Assembly: GCA_963816155.1 (NCBI GenBank)
Contig: CAWFJE010000002.1
Span: forward strand, 186,001-250,000
DNA from: JAXGXJ01 sp963816155
GTDB lineage: Bacteria > Actinomycetota > Thermoleophilia > RBG-16-64-13
Length of the DNA: 64,000 bases
Reading direction: 5' to 3'
Positions within the stretch are counted from its first letter, which is position 1. Every line of letters begins with the position of its first letter. The translations under genes and the position numbers were made by a program. Shown piece by piece: positions 43,139-55,149 of this stretch. Under the pieces are notes generated by a model. It worked only from the letters and a program-made list of their open reading frames with translations, ran no database searches and had not been told where the DNA came from.

Positions 43139-43139
<1 letters not shown>
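43062..43139. repeat. variable-arm hairpin element, family C copy 2
   Basis: Arms 43062-43080 and 43121-43139: a 13-base perfect core GGGCACGCGCGCT extended by wobble pairs. The 40-base loop contains GAGCATTGCGAGCGAGAGCG then GGTCAAGCGAGGA, matching the family C copy 1 loop at 28 of 33 aligned positions. It begins directly at the secA TAG stop (read on the minus strand). Confidence 0.8.
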
Positions 43140-45763
<2,624 letters not shown>

Positions 45764-45882
45764 CGAATATGCCTCTCGGATCGGGGTGCCGGTGTCCGCA
45801 CTACCCCCCGATTAGGTCTTTCGGCGCCACAGGCGCGTCTCTCTTGCGGCCCTGGGCACCGCCGGCAGACGTCGGGACCGTA

Positions 45883-46449
45883 TCAGCTCTGTGCTTCGAT
45901 CAGGCCGTAGTTGCCATCATGGCGACGATAGACCACCGCGGTCTCCTGACTCTCAGCATTAGTGAACACGAAGAAGTCATGCCCCACTAGTTCGAGTTGG
46001 AGGGCTGCCTCTTCAGGCGTCATGGGTTTGACCATGAACTGCTTGGTCTTGACTATGAGGGGTACGGCGGCATCTTCCTCGACCGCGTTGGGCCCCTCAG
46101 GAATCCGGAACCCCTCCGCGATGAATGCCTCCCCGGTGGGCGTCCCCTGATGGGCCTTGAGCTTGCCGCGGTACTTCTTGACCTGCCGCTCCAGCTTCTC
46201 GGAGACAAGATCGATGGAGGCGTAGATGTCGGGGGAAGCCTCGCGAGCCCTTATCACCGGGCCCTTGGTGAAGATGGTGACTTCAGCCACCTGGTTGTCG
46301 GCGATACTGGGATTCTTCTCCGCCCACATCTCCACTTCGCAGTGGGTACCCTCGGCGAGATACTTGCCAAGACGACCAATCTTCTCCTCGGTGTAAGAGC
46401 TTATCGCCTCAGTGATAACCAGATTCCTGCCTTTGACCGTGAGGTTCAC
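45883..46449 (-). CDS. hpf: ribosome hibernation-promoting factor, long form
   Basis: 188 residues: N-terminal ribosome-binding domain (LTVKGRNLVITEAISSYTEE ... ERQVKKYRGKLKAH) and C-terminal dimerisation domain (VKTKQFMVKPMTPEEAALQL ... FVFTNAESQETAVVYRR), the long form that makes 100S ribosomes in stationary phase. GTG 46449 is selected: AAGGAG lies ten bases upstream, and the longer upstream frame is not family-like. Upstream of secA. Confidence 0.95.
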   Translation of the reverse strand: MNLTVKGRNLVITEAISSYTEEKIGRLGKYLAEGTHCEVEMWAEKNPSIADNQVAEVTIFTKGPVIRAREASPDIYASIDLVSEKLERQVKKYRGKLKAHQGTPTGEAFIAEGFRIPEGPNAVEEDAAVPLIVKTKQFMVKPMTPEEAALQLELVGHDFFVFTNAESQETAVVYRRHDGNYGLIEAQS

Positions 46450-46548
46450 GCCGGTCCAACTCCTTGACTCGTCGTAACGTGTTCTGCCCCTCGCCATGCG
46501 CCCCGTCGGTCGGGGCGGGAGAACGATGAAAGATACCATATAGCCACC

Positions 46549-47337
46549 TCAGTCGTGCCCGACCCCCTTACCCGACACAGCTCGCGAGAATGTGAAGACG
46601 TACACTGGAAGGCCGACGCCGGCAACGAGGACCCGAGAGACCTCAGAGGCGGTGGCGCCGGTAGTGAAGACATCGTCCACCAGAACCACCTGCCCGCATT
46701 TACCAGCCCCGACCACAGCCGACGCCTCCTCACGCATGACGAAAGCCCCGCGCAGATTACTCTGTCTGCCGGCCCTACCCAGACCCTTCTGATGACGGGT
46801 GGCAAGCCTCTTGTTGACGAGAGGCGCGCAGTCCAGCCCCGCGGGGCCGGCCAGCGCGCGGGCCAAGCGCTCGGCCTGATTGTAGCCGCGCTCACGCTGG
46901 GCCTTACGGTGCGCCGGCACCCAGGTGACCACGGTGCGACCGGCCGGCGCCAAGGAGGAGACGTAGTGCATGAACTCTTCGCGGGCCAGATCGGCCATGA
47001 GAGAGCCCAAGACGGGCTGGCCGCCGAACTTGAACTCGGCCACAAGGCGCTTGGCCGCCCCTTCGTGCAAGTGGCTACTGTGCGCGCCCGCATACTCCAG
47101 TCCCTTGCCCATGCAGGCAGAGCAGCGTCCGCCGACCAAGGCCTGGAGACCGGGCTCTCCGCAACGTCTGCAACTCACCCCCGAAGGCCTGAGACCGGCC
47201 CGGCAGACCGGACACAGATAGGTCTCAAAATCCCCGCAGCCCACGCAGCGGGGCGGGAACAGCACCGACAGCACCGGGTCAGCCAGCGACGCACGGCACC
47301 AATGACCGAAACGCGTCGCGGAGGTCGGCCCTGCCAT
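46549..47337 (-). CDS. ComF family protein (phosphoribosyltransferase-like)
   Basis: 262 residues. N-terminal zinc ribbon with CVGCGDFETYLCPVC and CRRCGEPGLQALVGGRCSAC, then a phosphoribosyltransferase domain with the PRPP loop VVLVDDVFTTGATASE near 225. ComF proteins support DNA uptake or DNA metabolism; competence cannot be concluded from one gene. ATG 47337 follows GGGGAG; a longer open frame upstream only reads through a repeat element and the neighbouring gene. Confidence 0.9.
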   Translation of the reverse strand: MAGPTSATRFGHWCRASLADPVLSVLFPPRCVGCGDFETYLCPVCRAGLRPSGVSCRRCGEPGLQALVGGRCSACMGKGLEYAGAHSSHLHEGAAKRLVAEFKFGGQPVLGSLMADLAREEFMHYVSSLAPAGRTVVTWVPAHRKAQRERGYNQAERLARALAGPAGLDCAPLVNKRLATRHQKGLGRAGRQSNLRGAFVMREEASAVVGAGKCGQVVLVDDVFTTGATASEVSRVLVAGVGLPVYVFTFSRAVSGKGVGHD

Positions 47338-47374
47338 ACGCTCCCCGGTCGCCGCACTCTGGGCGAAGCGGGCA

Positions 47375-47536
47375 GGCTGCTGAAAAGCGAAGCCTTGGCC
47401 GCCTGGGCGCACCTTCCGGGGCGATACTTCGTCGTCGGTCGCGCGAATAGCGCTGCTATTCGCGCTTCCTGCCTCCTTGTCTCGCCCGCGGCCGGCGCAC
47501 TCATGCGGCGAAGCGTCATTGTTCAGCAGCCTTCTA
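47375..47536. repeat. GGCTGCTGAA palindromic element, full-length copy
   Basis: 157 bases (47375-47531) with terminal GGCTGCTGAA / TTCAGCAGCC, followed by CTAG ending at 47536. Sub-terminal GCGAAGC segments pair, and the centre holds an 11-bp hairpin GCGCGAATAGC-GCT-GCTATTCGCGC. It fills the space between the nucleotidyltransferase stop and comF. The minus strand carries an open frame starting MTLRRMSAPAAGETRR. Confidence 0.9.
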
Positions 47537-48535
47537 GTCTTCACCGACGCTTGCGCCCACGCGCTGCCCGATGACCCCCTCGACGACGACAGAACCGGGA
47601 ACAACATGGGAGTGGGGCAGCACCAGCCCGCGCACCACATGCGCTCCGGCCCCCACCGTGACGTCGTCACCGATGACAGTCGGACCCTCAAGAACCACAT
47701 CTTCCGCCACCACACAGTCGGAGCCCACCACCACGGGGGGCTCGATCCGCACAGATTGGGCGACAGAGGTGCGCTCGCCCACCCATACTCCAGGCCTGAC
47801 CTCTCGCCCTGGGGTCTCTACATCCACCCTGCCTGAAAGCGCGTCCGCATTGCCGCGCACGTATTCGCCCAGGTTACCCACGTCGCTCCAATAGCCCGCA
47901 CCTTCCCAGATATGGAAGGGGACCCCGGCGCGCAGCAACTCGGGGAAGACCCGCCTGCCGAAGTCATCGAATTCTCCGGGCAGGATGTGGGAGAAGATCT
48001 CGGGCTCGAACACGTAGATGCCGCAGTTGCAGAGGCGAGAGCGGGCCTCCTCGCGACTGGGTTTCTCCTGAAAACCGAGGACCAGATCATCGTCGTCGGC
48101 CACCACCACTCCGAAGAGGCTCGGATCGGCGACCTCCTTGACCGCCAAGGTGGCGATGGAGCCTCGACGACGATGTGCCGCAACAAGCCCCGTGAGGTCC
48201 AGGTCGGTGAGCGCATCGCCGCTGACGACGAGGAAGGTGTCACCCGCAAGGAAGGCCTCGTTGTTCTTGACCCCACCGGCGGTGCCCAGCAACTCGAGTT
48301 CGAAAGAGTACTCGATCTTGAGTCCCAGCCCGGCACCATTGCCGAAGTAGCCCGTGATCGAGTCGGGAAGATGGTGCAGGTTGATGATCACTTCCCCTAC
48401 ACCGTGGCGCTGTAGGAGCCTGAGGATGTGGTAGAGGGCGGGCCGGTTGACTATGGGGGCCATCGGCTTCGGGACCAGATCGGTGATGGGACGCAGCCGA
48501 GTACCCTTGCCGGCAGCCATGATCATGGCTCTCAT
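47534..48535 (-). CDS. sugar-1-phosphate nucleotidyltransferase with left-handed beta-helix tail
   Basis: 333 residues. The catalytic domain starts with MIMAAGKGTRLRPITD and has the second lysine motif KPMAPIVNRP and VSGDALTDLDL. From about residue 240 there are hexapeptide repeats (VWVGERTSVAQSVRIEPPVV and so on). This matches GDP-mannose or dTDP-glucose pyrophosphorylase-like enzymes that make activated sugars for cell-surface glycans; which sugar is not clear. GGAGG lies five bases before ATG 48535. The stop TAG forms the edge of a palindromic element. Confidence 0.9.
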   Translation of the reverse strand: MRAMIMAAGKGTRLRPITDLVPKPMAPIVNRPALYHILRLLQRHGVGEVIINLHHLPDSITGYFGNGAGLGLKIEYSFELELLGTAGGVKNNEAFLAGDTFLVVSGDALTDLDLTGLVAAHRRRGSIATLAVKEVADPSLFGVVVADDDDLVLGFQEKPSREEARSRLCNCGIYVFEPEIFSHILPGEFDDFGRRVFPELLRAGVPFHIWEGAGYWSDVGNLGEYVRGNADALSGRVDVETPGREVRPGVWVGERTSVAQSVRIEPPVVVGSDCVVAEDVVLEGPTVIGDDVTVGAGAHVVRGLVLPHSHVVPGSVVVEGVIGQRVGASVGED

Positions 48536-48600
48536 AGGTCCTCCTTAAATCGTTTCGGGCCGAAGAACGCAGCCCGCGCGTGCGTGGCAGCCGCCGTACG

Positions 48601-49725
<1,125 letters not shown>

Positions 49726-49730
49726 GTCGA

Positions 49731-50990
49731 TCAGGTCCCCATGTCCCAGCTGGCCAAGTACTCCACCTGTTCGGGCGTGAGCGTGTCGATCTCCGTACCC
49801 ATGGAGGCCAATTTCAGGCGCGCGATCTCAGCATCGATGTCGGCCGGCACATCGTACACCCGCTTCTCGAGCTGGGCGGCGTTCTTGACCATGTATTCCG
49901 CTGCGAGAGCCTGATTGGCGAAGCTCATGTCCATGACGCTCGACGGATGTCCCTCTGCTGCCGCCAGGTTGATCAAGCGGCCCTCGGCCAACAGGTAGAC
50001 GTTCCTGCCGTCTGCCAGAGTGAACTCCTCCACATACTCCCGCACCTTACGGCGCGCAGCGGCCATGGCCTCAAGCGCGGGGATATCGATCTCCACGTTG
50101 AAGTGACCCGTGTTGGCCACGATGGCGCCGTCCTTCATGGCGGCGAAGTGCTCTCCCCTGACCACGTGGATGTCGCCCGTGGCGGTAACGAAGACGTCGC
50201 CTATGGGCGCAGCCTGCTCCATGGTCATGACCCGGAAACCGTCCATGACCGCCTCGAGAGCCCGCAGCGGGTCGACCTCAAGCACGACCACACTGGCGCC
50301 GTGACCCTTCGCCCGCATGGCCACTCCCCGTCCACACCAGCCGTATCCCACCACGACGACGACCTTGGACGCTATCAAGCGATTGGTGGCGCGGATGATG
50401 CCGTCGAGTGTCGACTGCCCGGTACCGTAGCGATTGTCGAACATATGCTTGGTCATGGCTTCGTTGACGGCCACGATGGGATAGCGCAACACGCCATCCT
50501 GTTCCATCGACTTGAGGCGGATGACCCCCGTGGTGGTCTCCTCAGTGCCCCCGATGACCTCGGAGGCCGCGTCGGCGCGCTCGCTGTGGAGCAGCCCGAC
50601 CACATCCGCACCATCGTCCATGGTGATCTGAGGCAGCATGTCGATGACGCTCTGCATGTGCCGGTAGTAGGTGTCGCGGTCCTCGCCCTTTATGGCGAAG
50701 GTCGAGATGCCGTACTCGACCACCAGAGCCGCGGCCACGTCGTCTTGCGTGGAGAGCGGATTGGACGCACAGAGTGCCAGTTGAGCGCCGCCGGCCGCCA
50801 AGGTGCGCATGAGGCTCGCGGTCTCACTGGTGACGTGCAGACACGCGCCTACGCGGACTCCCTCGAGTGGCCGTTCTCTCGCGAACCGTTCGCGGATAAG
50901 CGCCAAGACCGGCATCTCCTTCTCCGCCCATTCGATCCGCAACACCCCGGCTGGCGCCAGGCCCTTGTCCTTCACGTCGTGGTCGACCAC
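49731..50990 (-). CDS. ahcY: adenosylhomocysteinase
   Basis: 419 residues. Hydrolyses S-adenosylhomocysteine to adenosine and homocysteine with bound NAD. Signatures: ALCASNPLSTQDDVAAALV, the NAD-binding VVVVGYGWCGRGVAMRAKG, and NRYGTGQSTLDGI. GTG 50990 is chosen because AAGGAG lies within the open frame upstream at the right spacing (7 bases). Short form without the insertion of eukaryotic enzymes. Operon with the PNP-like gene upstream and mtnA downstream suggests recycling of both SAM by-products. Confidence 0.94.
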   Translation of the reverse strand: MVDHDVKDKGLAPAGVLRIEWAEKEMPVLALIRERFARERPLEGVRVGACLHVTSETASLMRTLAAGGAQLALCASNPLSTQDDVAAALVVEYGISTFAIKGEDRDTYYRHMQSVIDMLPQITMDDGADVVGLLHSERADAASEVIGGTEETTTGVIRLKSMEQDGVLRYPIVAVNEAMTKHMFDNRYGTGQSTLDGIIRATNRLIASKVVVVVGYGWCGRGVAMRAKGHGASVVVLEVDPLRALEAVMDGFRVMTMEQAAPIGDVFVTATGDIHVVRGEHFAAMKDGAIVANTGHFNVEIDIPALEAMAAARRKVREYVEEFTLADGRNVYLLAEGRLINLAAAEGHPSSVMDMSFANQALAAEYMVKNAAQLEKRVYDVPADIDAEIARLKLASMGTEIDTLTPEQVEYLASWDMGT

Positions 50991-51010
50991 TGTGCTTCTC
51001 CTTTGTTCTT

Positions 51011-51631
51011 TCACGCTTGTAGAACCACGGCCGCCGCGAGCCTTAGCCCGAGATGCGCGGCGATGACGGCTACGGGGACCAGTTCCACGCTCACGACGCG
51101 GAGATCGAGAGCATCGACCATCTCCCGCTCCCACTCGGTGAGAGCCTTGTCATCACGCACGCCTACCACCGTGGCTAAGGGAATGGTAACACCCGGGCCG
51201 CCGCGGAGCCGGTTCTGGACAGTCTCAGGCACATAGACCGCATCGGTCCTCGGGAAGCGGGGGCCGAGCCCGTCATCGTTGGGTCCCCGTAGCGGCGAGT
51301 CCCAGCTCAGACCCAGATGATCGACCACGGCCACGACCCGGTCCGCGCCTGCGCCTCTCAGGGCCGTTGCTCCCCTGCGCTGCCCCGTGCAGACGTAGCC
51401 GACACGCGTCCCGTCCCGCTCGGAGTCCATGTCCCGCCCCGAGGGATCGCGACCCAGCAGGGCCGCGCGGACCATGTGGACCTGGGCAGGCGTCAGGGAA
51501 CGTGAGGGGTGGGCGAGCCCCGCTACGGCCAAGGAGACGACCTCTCCCTCGGGCCCGGCCAACGACCGCGCCACCGAGGCCACCAAGTCATCCCCCGCGG
51601 CTTGCGCACCGGGCGCGACGATCACTCTCAT
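51011..51631 (-). CDS. purine nucleoside phosphorylase-like protein, shortened
   Basis: 206 residues, clearly shorter than the ~265-285 residues of trimeric PNP/MTAP enzymes. The recognisable part is VVAVVDHLGLSWDSPLRGPNDDGLGPRFPRTDAVYV, written here only to position 20 as VVAVVDHLGLSWDSPLRGPN then DDGLGPRFPRTD, which matches the purine-site region of the family. The C-terminal ELVPVAVIAAHLGLRLAA resembles the final substrate-binding helix. The N-terminal phosphate-binding half is reduced or diverged, so activity is doubtful. Next to ahcY and mtnA it may take the place of methylthioadenosine/adenosine phosphorylase. Confidence 0.55.
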   Translation of the reverse strand: MRVIVAPGAQAAGDDLVASVARSLAGPEGEVVSLAVAGLAHPSRSLTPAQVHMVRAALLGRDPSGRDMDSERDGTRVGYVCTGQRRGATALRGAGADRVVAVVDHLGLSWDSPLRGPNDDGLGPRFPRTDAVYVPETVQNRLRGGPGVTIPLATVVGVRDDKALTEWEREMVDALDLRVVSVELVPVAVIAAHLGLRLAAAVVLQA

Positions 51632-51677
51632 AGCCGGCCGCCTCTCGTTCGCGCGGATCCTGTGCCTATCGGAGGCA

Positions 51678-53540
51678 CTAGGGCGCGGGAACCGCGATCA
51701 TCGACTCCGCGATCTTGAGCATCTCCTCCTCGGAAAGGAGGTGTGACAGCGTGTTGGAGACCCAATAGAGGACGCCGCGCGACTTCCACCAGATATGGTC
51801 GGCCTTCCCGTTGCTGCCCACGATGGTGAAGGTCACCCCGTTCCGTTCGACCTCTTTTCCCTTACTGGCCGCCGGCGCGTCCGTCCAGGTGGTCTGGGTG
51901 ATGCCCATATACTGGTCGGTCCTCCCACCGTCCTGCCTCAGCCGGTAGATCATCTTGAGGGCTGGCTTGGTGCCGCCGCCAACCGTGATGTCGTAGGTTC
52001 CGCCGGTCTGCGGCATCCTGTCGTAGTAGGTGTAGCCCTCGGGCAGGTAGGCCGGAGCTTGGAGCGGATAGGGGACCATAGTGGCGAGAGCTTTCCACTC
52101 GCTGCTGTCGGGGATGGTCTCGATAGTGGGAACGGGTGTGAAGGTCGATGGTATGGCGAAGTCGAGTCCCAAGATGACGGCCACGCGTTCGACCGACGTG
52201 CTCGGCTCCGCCGACTTGCTCCCGATCGCGTCGGCTACAAGCCGCGCGTCATCCGCCAAGCCCTCCGGGTAACGGACGACCGTGCTCGCGCGACCGCTGG
52301 AATCGGCGTTGCCCACCGTGACTACCTCCGCCCCCATGGTAGTGAGCCATTCCTTCGCTGCAGCCGCTTCCCCTGCCCGCCCGCTGCCGTTCAAGATGTC
52401 GACCTCGACTCCGCCCAGGTCGGGACTCTTGGCGGACACGACCGTGGACGAAGTGGTGCTGCTCGTCCCGCCCGAGGACGCAATAGCGGACGAGCCGGCA
52501 TTCACGGCAGTGGAAGGACCTGATAGGAAAGCCGTTACCGCCTCCCGGATGCGCCGCTCACTGGCGATCACGTAGGACGCACCGTCGATCTCATCGGTCC
52601 CGGCCACGAGCGTCACCTGGCGGATGCGCTCACCACCGAGGCGGATGCCCCAGTAGGCCAGCTTCAGAATATCGGTCGCGCCCAGATCCGTGCTCACGTT
52701 GTCGAAGAGCGCGCCGATCAGCCCGGGGAGTTTCAGAGGAAGCTCCCAACCCATAGCCTGCTCGCGCATGGCGGCGAGAAAGCGCTGTTGACGCTCCATG
52801 CGGCCAAAGTCCCCGTTGAGGTCGTGACGGAAGCGGACGTAGTCGAGTGCATCCGCACCCTCCAGCAACTGGTAGCCGGGAGCCAACTTGATGATCTCCC
52901 ACTGGTCGTTATCGTTGTAATAGCGTCGATCCACATCCACATAGACGCCACCCAATGCGTCCGTGATGTCCTCGAACGCCTGGAAGTCGACCTCCAGGTA
53001 GTGGTTGATGTCCACTCCTGTCAGTTGCTCCACAGTCTGGATAGTCAACGCCGGTCCCCCGAAGGCGAAAGCGGCGTTGAGCTTCTGCTTGCCGTGCCGG
53101 GGAACCTCCACGCGCAGGTCCCGGGGAAGGGACAGGATGGAGAGGTAGTCCCCGTCGGGATCGATGTGCACGAGGATGATGGTATCGGACCGGCCATACT
53201 GCTCGCCCTCCTCCGCGCGACGGTCCGAACCCAGCACGAGGATGTTCATGGCATTGGGGGATTCAGGCTCTGGTTCAGATTCAGACGCCGTGGTCGTGTC
53301 CGAACCCGCGATGGCCACGGGTGCCAGTGTGCTCGGCGGTTTGGAAGAGAGCACGCTCATCACTTCCGGATCGACGCGCTGGTTGGCGACGCTCACCTGG
53401 CTGCGGAACCAGAGATAGGACCCACCTGCTCCGGCCAGCAGCACCACCACCAGGGCGATGGTGGTCCAAACTGCTATCCGCTTCCATCTGCCCTGGGAAT
53501 GCCCTTCCACCGCGTACGTGGTGTAGGGCTTGCGCGTCAT
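51678..53540 (-). CDS. LytR-CpsA-Psr family protein with LytR_C domain
   Basis: 620 residues. A cytosolic tail (KPYTTYAVEGHSQGRWKR) and transmembrane helix (about 22-45) are followed by an LCP domain (about 95-310, with SDTIILVHIDPDGDYLSILS, LPRDLRVEVP and DYVRFRHDLNGDFGRMERQQ), then a LytR_C-like domain (GVEVDILNGSGRAGEAAAA near 375) and a final ~140-residue domain shared with the next gene (YLPEGYTYYDR, YMGITQTTWTDAPAA, DHIWWKSRGVLYWVSN). LCP proteins attach glycopolymers to peptidoglycan outside the membrane. Its ATG overlaps the stop of the paralogue upstream (TGATG). The LCP arginines needed for polyprenyl phosphate binding appear present. Confidence 0.92.
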   Translation of the reverse strand: MTRKPYTTYAVEGHSQGRWKRIAVWTTIALVVVLLAGAGGSYLWFRSQVSVANQRVDPEVMSVLSSKPPSTLAPVAIAGSDTTTASESEPEPESPNAMNILVLGSDRRAEEGEQYGRSDTIILVHIDPDGDYLSILSLPRDLRVEVPRHGKQKLNAAFAFGGPALTIQTVEQLTGVDINHYLEVDFQAFEDITDALGGVYVDVDRRYYNDNDQWEIIKLAPGYQLLEGADALDYVRFRHDLNGDFGRMERQQRFLAAMREQAMGWELPLKLPGLIGALFDNVSTDLGATDILKLAYWGIRLGGERIRQVTLVAGTDEIDGASYVIASERRIREAVTAFLSGPSTAVNAGSSAIASSGGTSSTTSSTVVSAKSPDLGGVEVDILNGSGRAGEAAAAKEWLTTMGAEVVTVGNADSSGRASTVVRYPEGLADDARLVADAIGSKSAEPSTSVERVAVILGLDFAIPSTFTPVPTIETIPDSSEWKALATMVPYPLQAPAYLPEGYTYYDRMPQTGGTYDITVGGGTKPALKMIYRLRQDGGRTDQYMGITQTTWTDAPAASKGKEVERNGVTFTIVGSNGKADHIWWKSRGVLYWVSNTLSHLLSEEEMLKIAESMIAVPAP

Positions 53541-55063
53541 CAGTCGGTTACTCCGCCGTTCGGGATCACGATCATGGACTGGGCTACTTTCATGAGTTCG
53601 CTCTTGCTCAGGTAGTACGACAAGGTGTTCGAGACCCAGTACAGAGTGTCATCCACCTTCCACCAGATGCGATCAACCTTCTGATTTGTTCCCACGATCG
53701 TGTATTCGATACCGTCGCGCTCCACCACTTGGCCCGAACCCGCGGCCGGCGCGTCGAGCCAGGACGTCTCCATGATGCCCATATACTGGTCCTTCTCCTC
53801 ACCCTCCCGGGTCAAGCGGTAGACGACTTTGACCCCGGGCTTGCCACCATCCGGATCGATGTCGTATGTGCCACCGTCCACGGGCCGGCGATCCACGTAG
53901 GCGTAGCCCATGGGGAGATAACCCGGCCCGCGCACCACGAAGGGCGCGGTATCGGCGTAGAGCTTCCACAGGTCGGCGTTCTGGATGCCGTCAGGGTCGG
54001 TGATAAACGCCGGACCTTCGTCTTCCGGAGCAGCAGGTCCGCCCGTCGTCGGGGGGGCATCGGTGGCAGCCGTCGCCTGACCTGGGTCGACCGTCTCCGG
54101 AGGCGTCATCAACTTGTCGACACCTTCTGCCATGGCCCCGTCCGGCAGGACCACGTAGGAGACTCCGTCTTTGGTCTGCGGGTCACCGGCAACCGTTATC
54201 TGCCTGATCCGGCTGCCGTCAAGCTTCACCCCCCATAGGGCCAGTCTGAGGATCTCCGTGGCCGTAAGAGTCGTTTCGATGTTGCCGAACAGCGCGTCGA
54301 CCATGCCGGGCAGGCGAAGCGGCAGGTCCCAACCCATGGCCTGCTCCCGCATGGCCGTGATGAAACGCTGCTGCCGATCCATACGGCCGAAGTCGTAGTT
54401 GAGGTCGTGTCTGAAGCGCACGTAGTCGAGAGCCGAGGCTCCATCGAGCAATTGGTACCCCGGCGAAAGCTTGATGAGTTCCCAATCGGGATCATCGTTG
54501 TAGTAGCGTCGATCGATGTCCAGATAGACGCCCCCCAGCGCGTCGGTGATGTCGGCGAAGGCCGTGAAGTCGACCTCGAGGTACTCATCGATGTCCACGC
54601 CGGTGAGTTGCTCTATCGTTTTGACGGTGAGGCTCGGCCCCTCCATCGCGTAGGCGGCATTCAACTTGCCGACGCCATGGCCGGGGATCTCAACCCGCAG
54701 GTCGCGCGGAAAGGACATCATGGAGAGGAAGTCCTGGTCGGGATCGGCATGCACTAGGATGATGGTGTCCGAACGCCTCTCCTCCCCGCTGTCCTCTGTG
54801 CGGTTGTCGGAGCCCAGCACGAGGATGTCCGTACCCGTGGGGGTCCCGACCGAAGTCGCGAAATCGTTGCTATCGATGACTCCCGTGATCTGCGCGTCGT
54901 CGGTCTGTGCAGCGTCCACCTGAGCGTAGAACCACCAATAGGAGCCGGCAGCGCCGGCAAGAACGAGTACGACCACAGCAAGTAGCGACCAGCCGAGGAT
55001 ACGCTTCAGCTTCCGCTTGCGCATCCGTTCGGCGGTATAGACGGTGTAGGCCTTGTCTTTCAG
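53540..55063 (-). CDS. LytR-CpsA-Psr family protein, paralogue
   Basis: About 507 residues if started at CTG 55063, 494 from ATG 55024. Same layout as its neighbour without the LytR_C domain: tail, transmembrane helix, LCP domain (SDTIILVHADPDQDFLSMMS, FPRDLRVEIP, DYVRFRHDLNYDFGRMDRQQ) and the shared C-terminal domain (YLPMGYAYVDR, YMGIMETSWLDAPAA, DRIWWKVDDTLYWVSN). The 13 codons before ATG 55024 encode KDKAYTVYTAER, aligning without gaps to the start of the paralogue, and a GGAG lies five bases before the CTG. No in-frame ATG, GTG or TTG precedes it. Probably a tandem duplication with one copy losing or gaining LytR_C. Confidence 0.88.
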   Translation of the reverse strand: MKDKAYTVYTAERMRKRKLKRILGWSLLAVVVLVLAGAAGSYWWFYAQVDAAQTDDAQITGVIDSNDFATSVGTPTGTDILVLGSDNRTEDSGEERRSDTIILVHADPDQDFLSMMSFPRDLRVEIPGHGVGKLNAAYAMEGPSLTVKTIEQLTGVDIDEYLEVDFTAFADITDALGGVYLDIDRRYYNDDPDWELIKLSPGYQLLDGASALDYVRFRHDLNYDFGRMDRQQRFITAMREQAMGWDLPLRLPGMVDALFGNIETTLTATEILRLALWGVKLDGSRIRQITVAGDPQTKDGVSYVVLPDGAMAEGVDKLMTPPETVDPGQATAATDAPPTTGGPAAPEDEGPAFITDPDGIQNADLWKLYADTAPFVVRGPGYLPMGYAYVDRRPVDGGTYDIDPDGGKPGVKVVYRLTREGEEKDQYMGIMETSWLDAPAAGSGQVVERDGIEYTIVGTNQKVDRIWWKVDDTLYWVSNTLSYYLSKSELMKVAQSMIVIPNGGVTD

Positions 55064-55094
55064 AGGTACTCCACAAGCAAGTGAAAGACAGAGT

Positions 55095-55124
55095 TTAGCG
55101 CCTGTCCCTGCGGGGGGCCAACTT
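55095..55124 (-). promoter_or_regulatory. probable sigma70-type promoter of the LCP pair
   Basis: Minus strand: -35 TTGGCC, 18-base spacer, -10 TAAACT, located about 30-60 bases upstream of the proposed CTG start at 55063. Fair match to consensus; the spacer is GC-rich. Confidence 0.35.
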
Positions 55125-55149
55125 CAGGCCGGTCCGCGGAGGCGAGGCC

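Noticed and set aside
46549..47715. Longer comF reading frame that includes the repeat element
   Set aside because: The upstream part covers the nucleotidyltransferase gene in another frame and the repeat; ATG 47337 has a good ribosome binding site.
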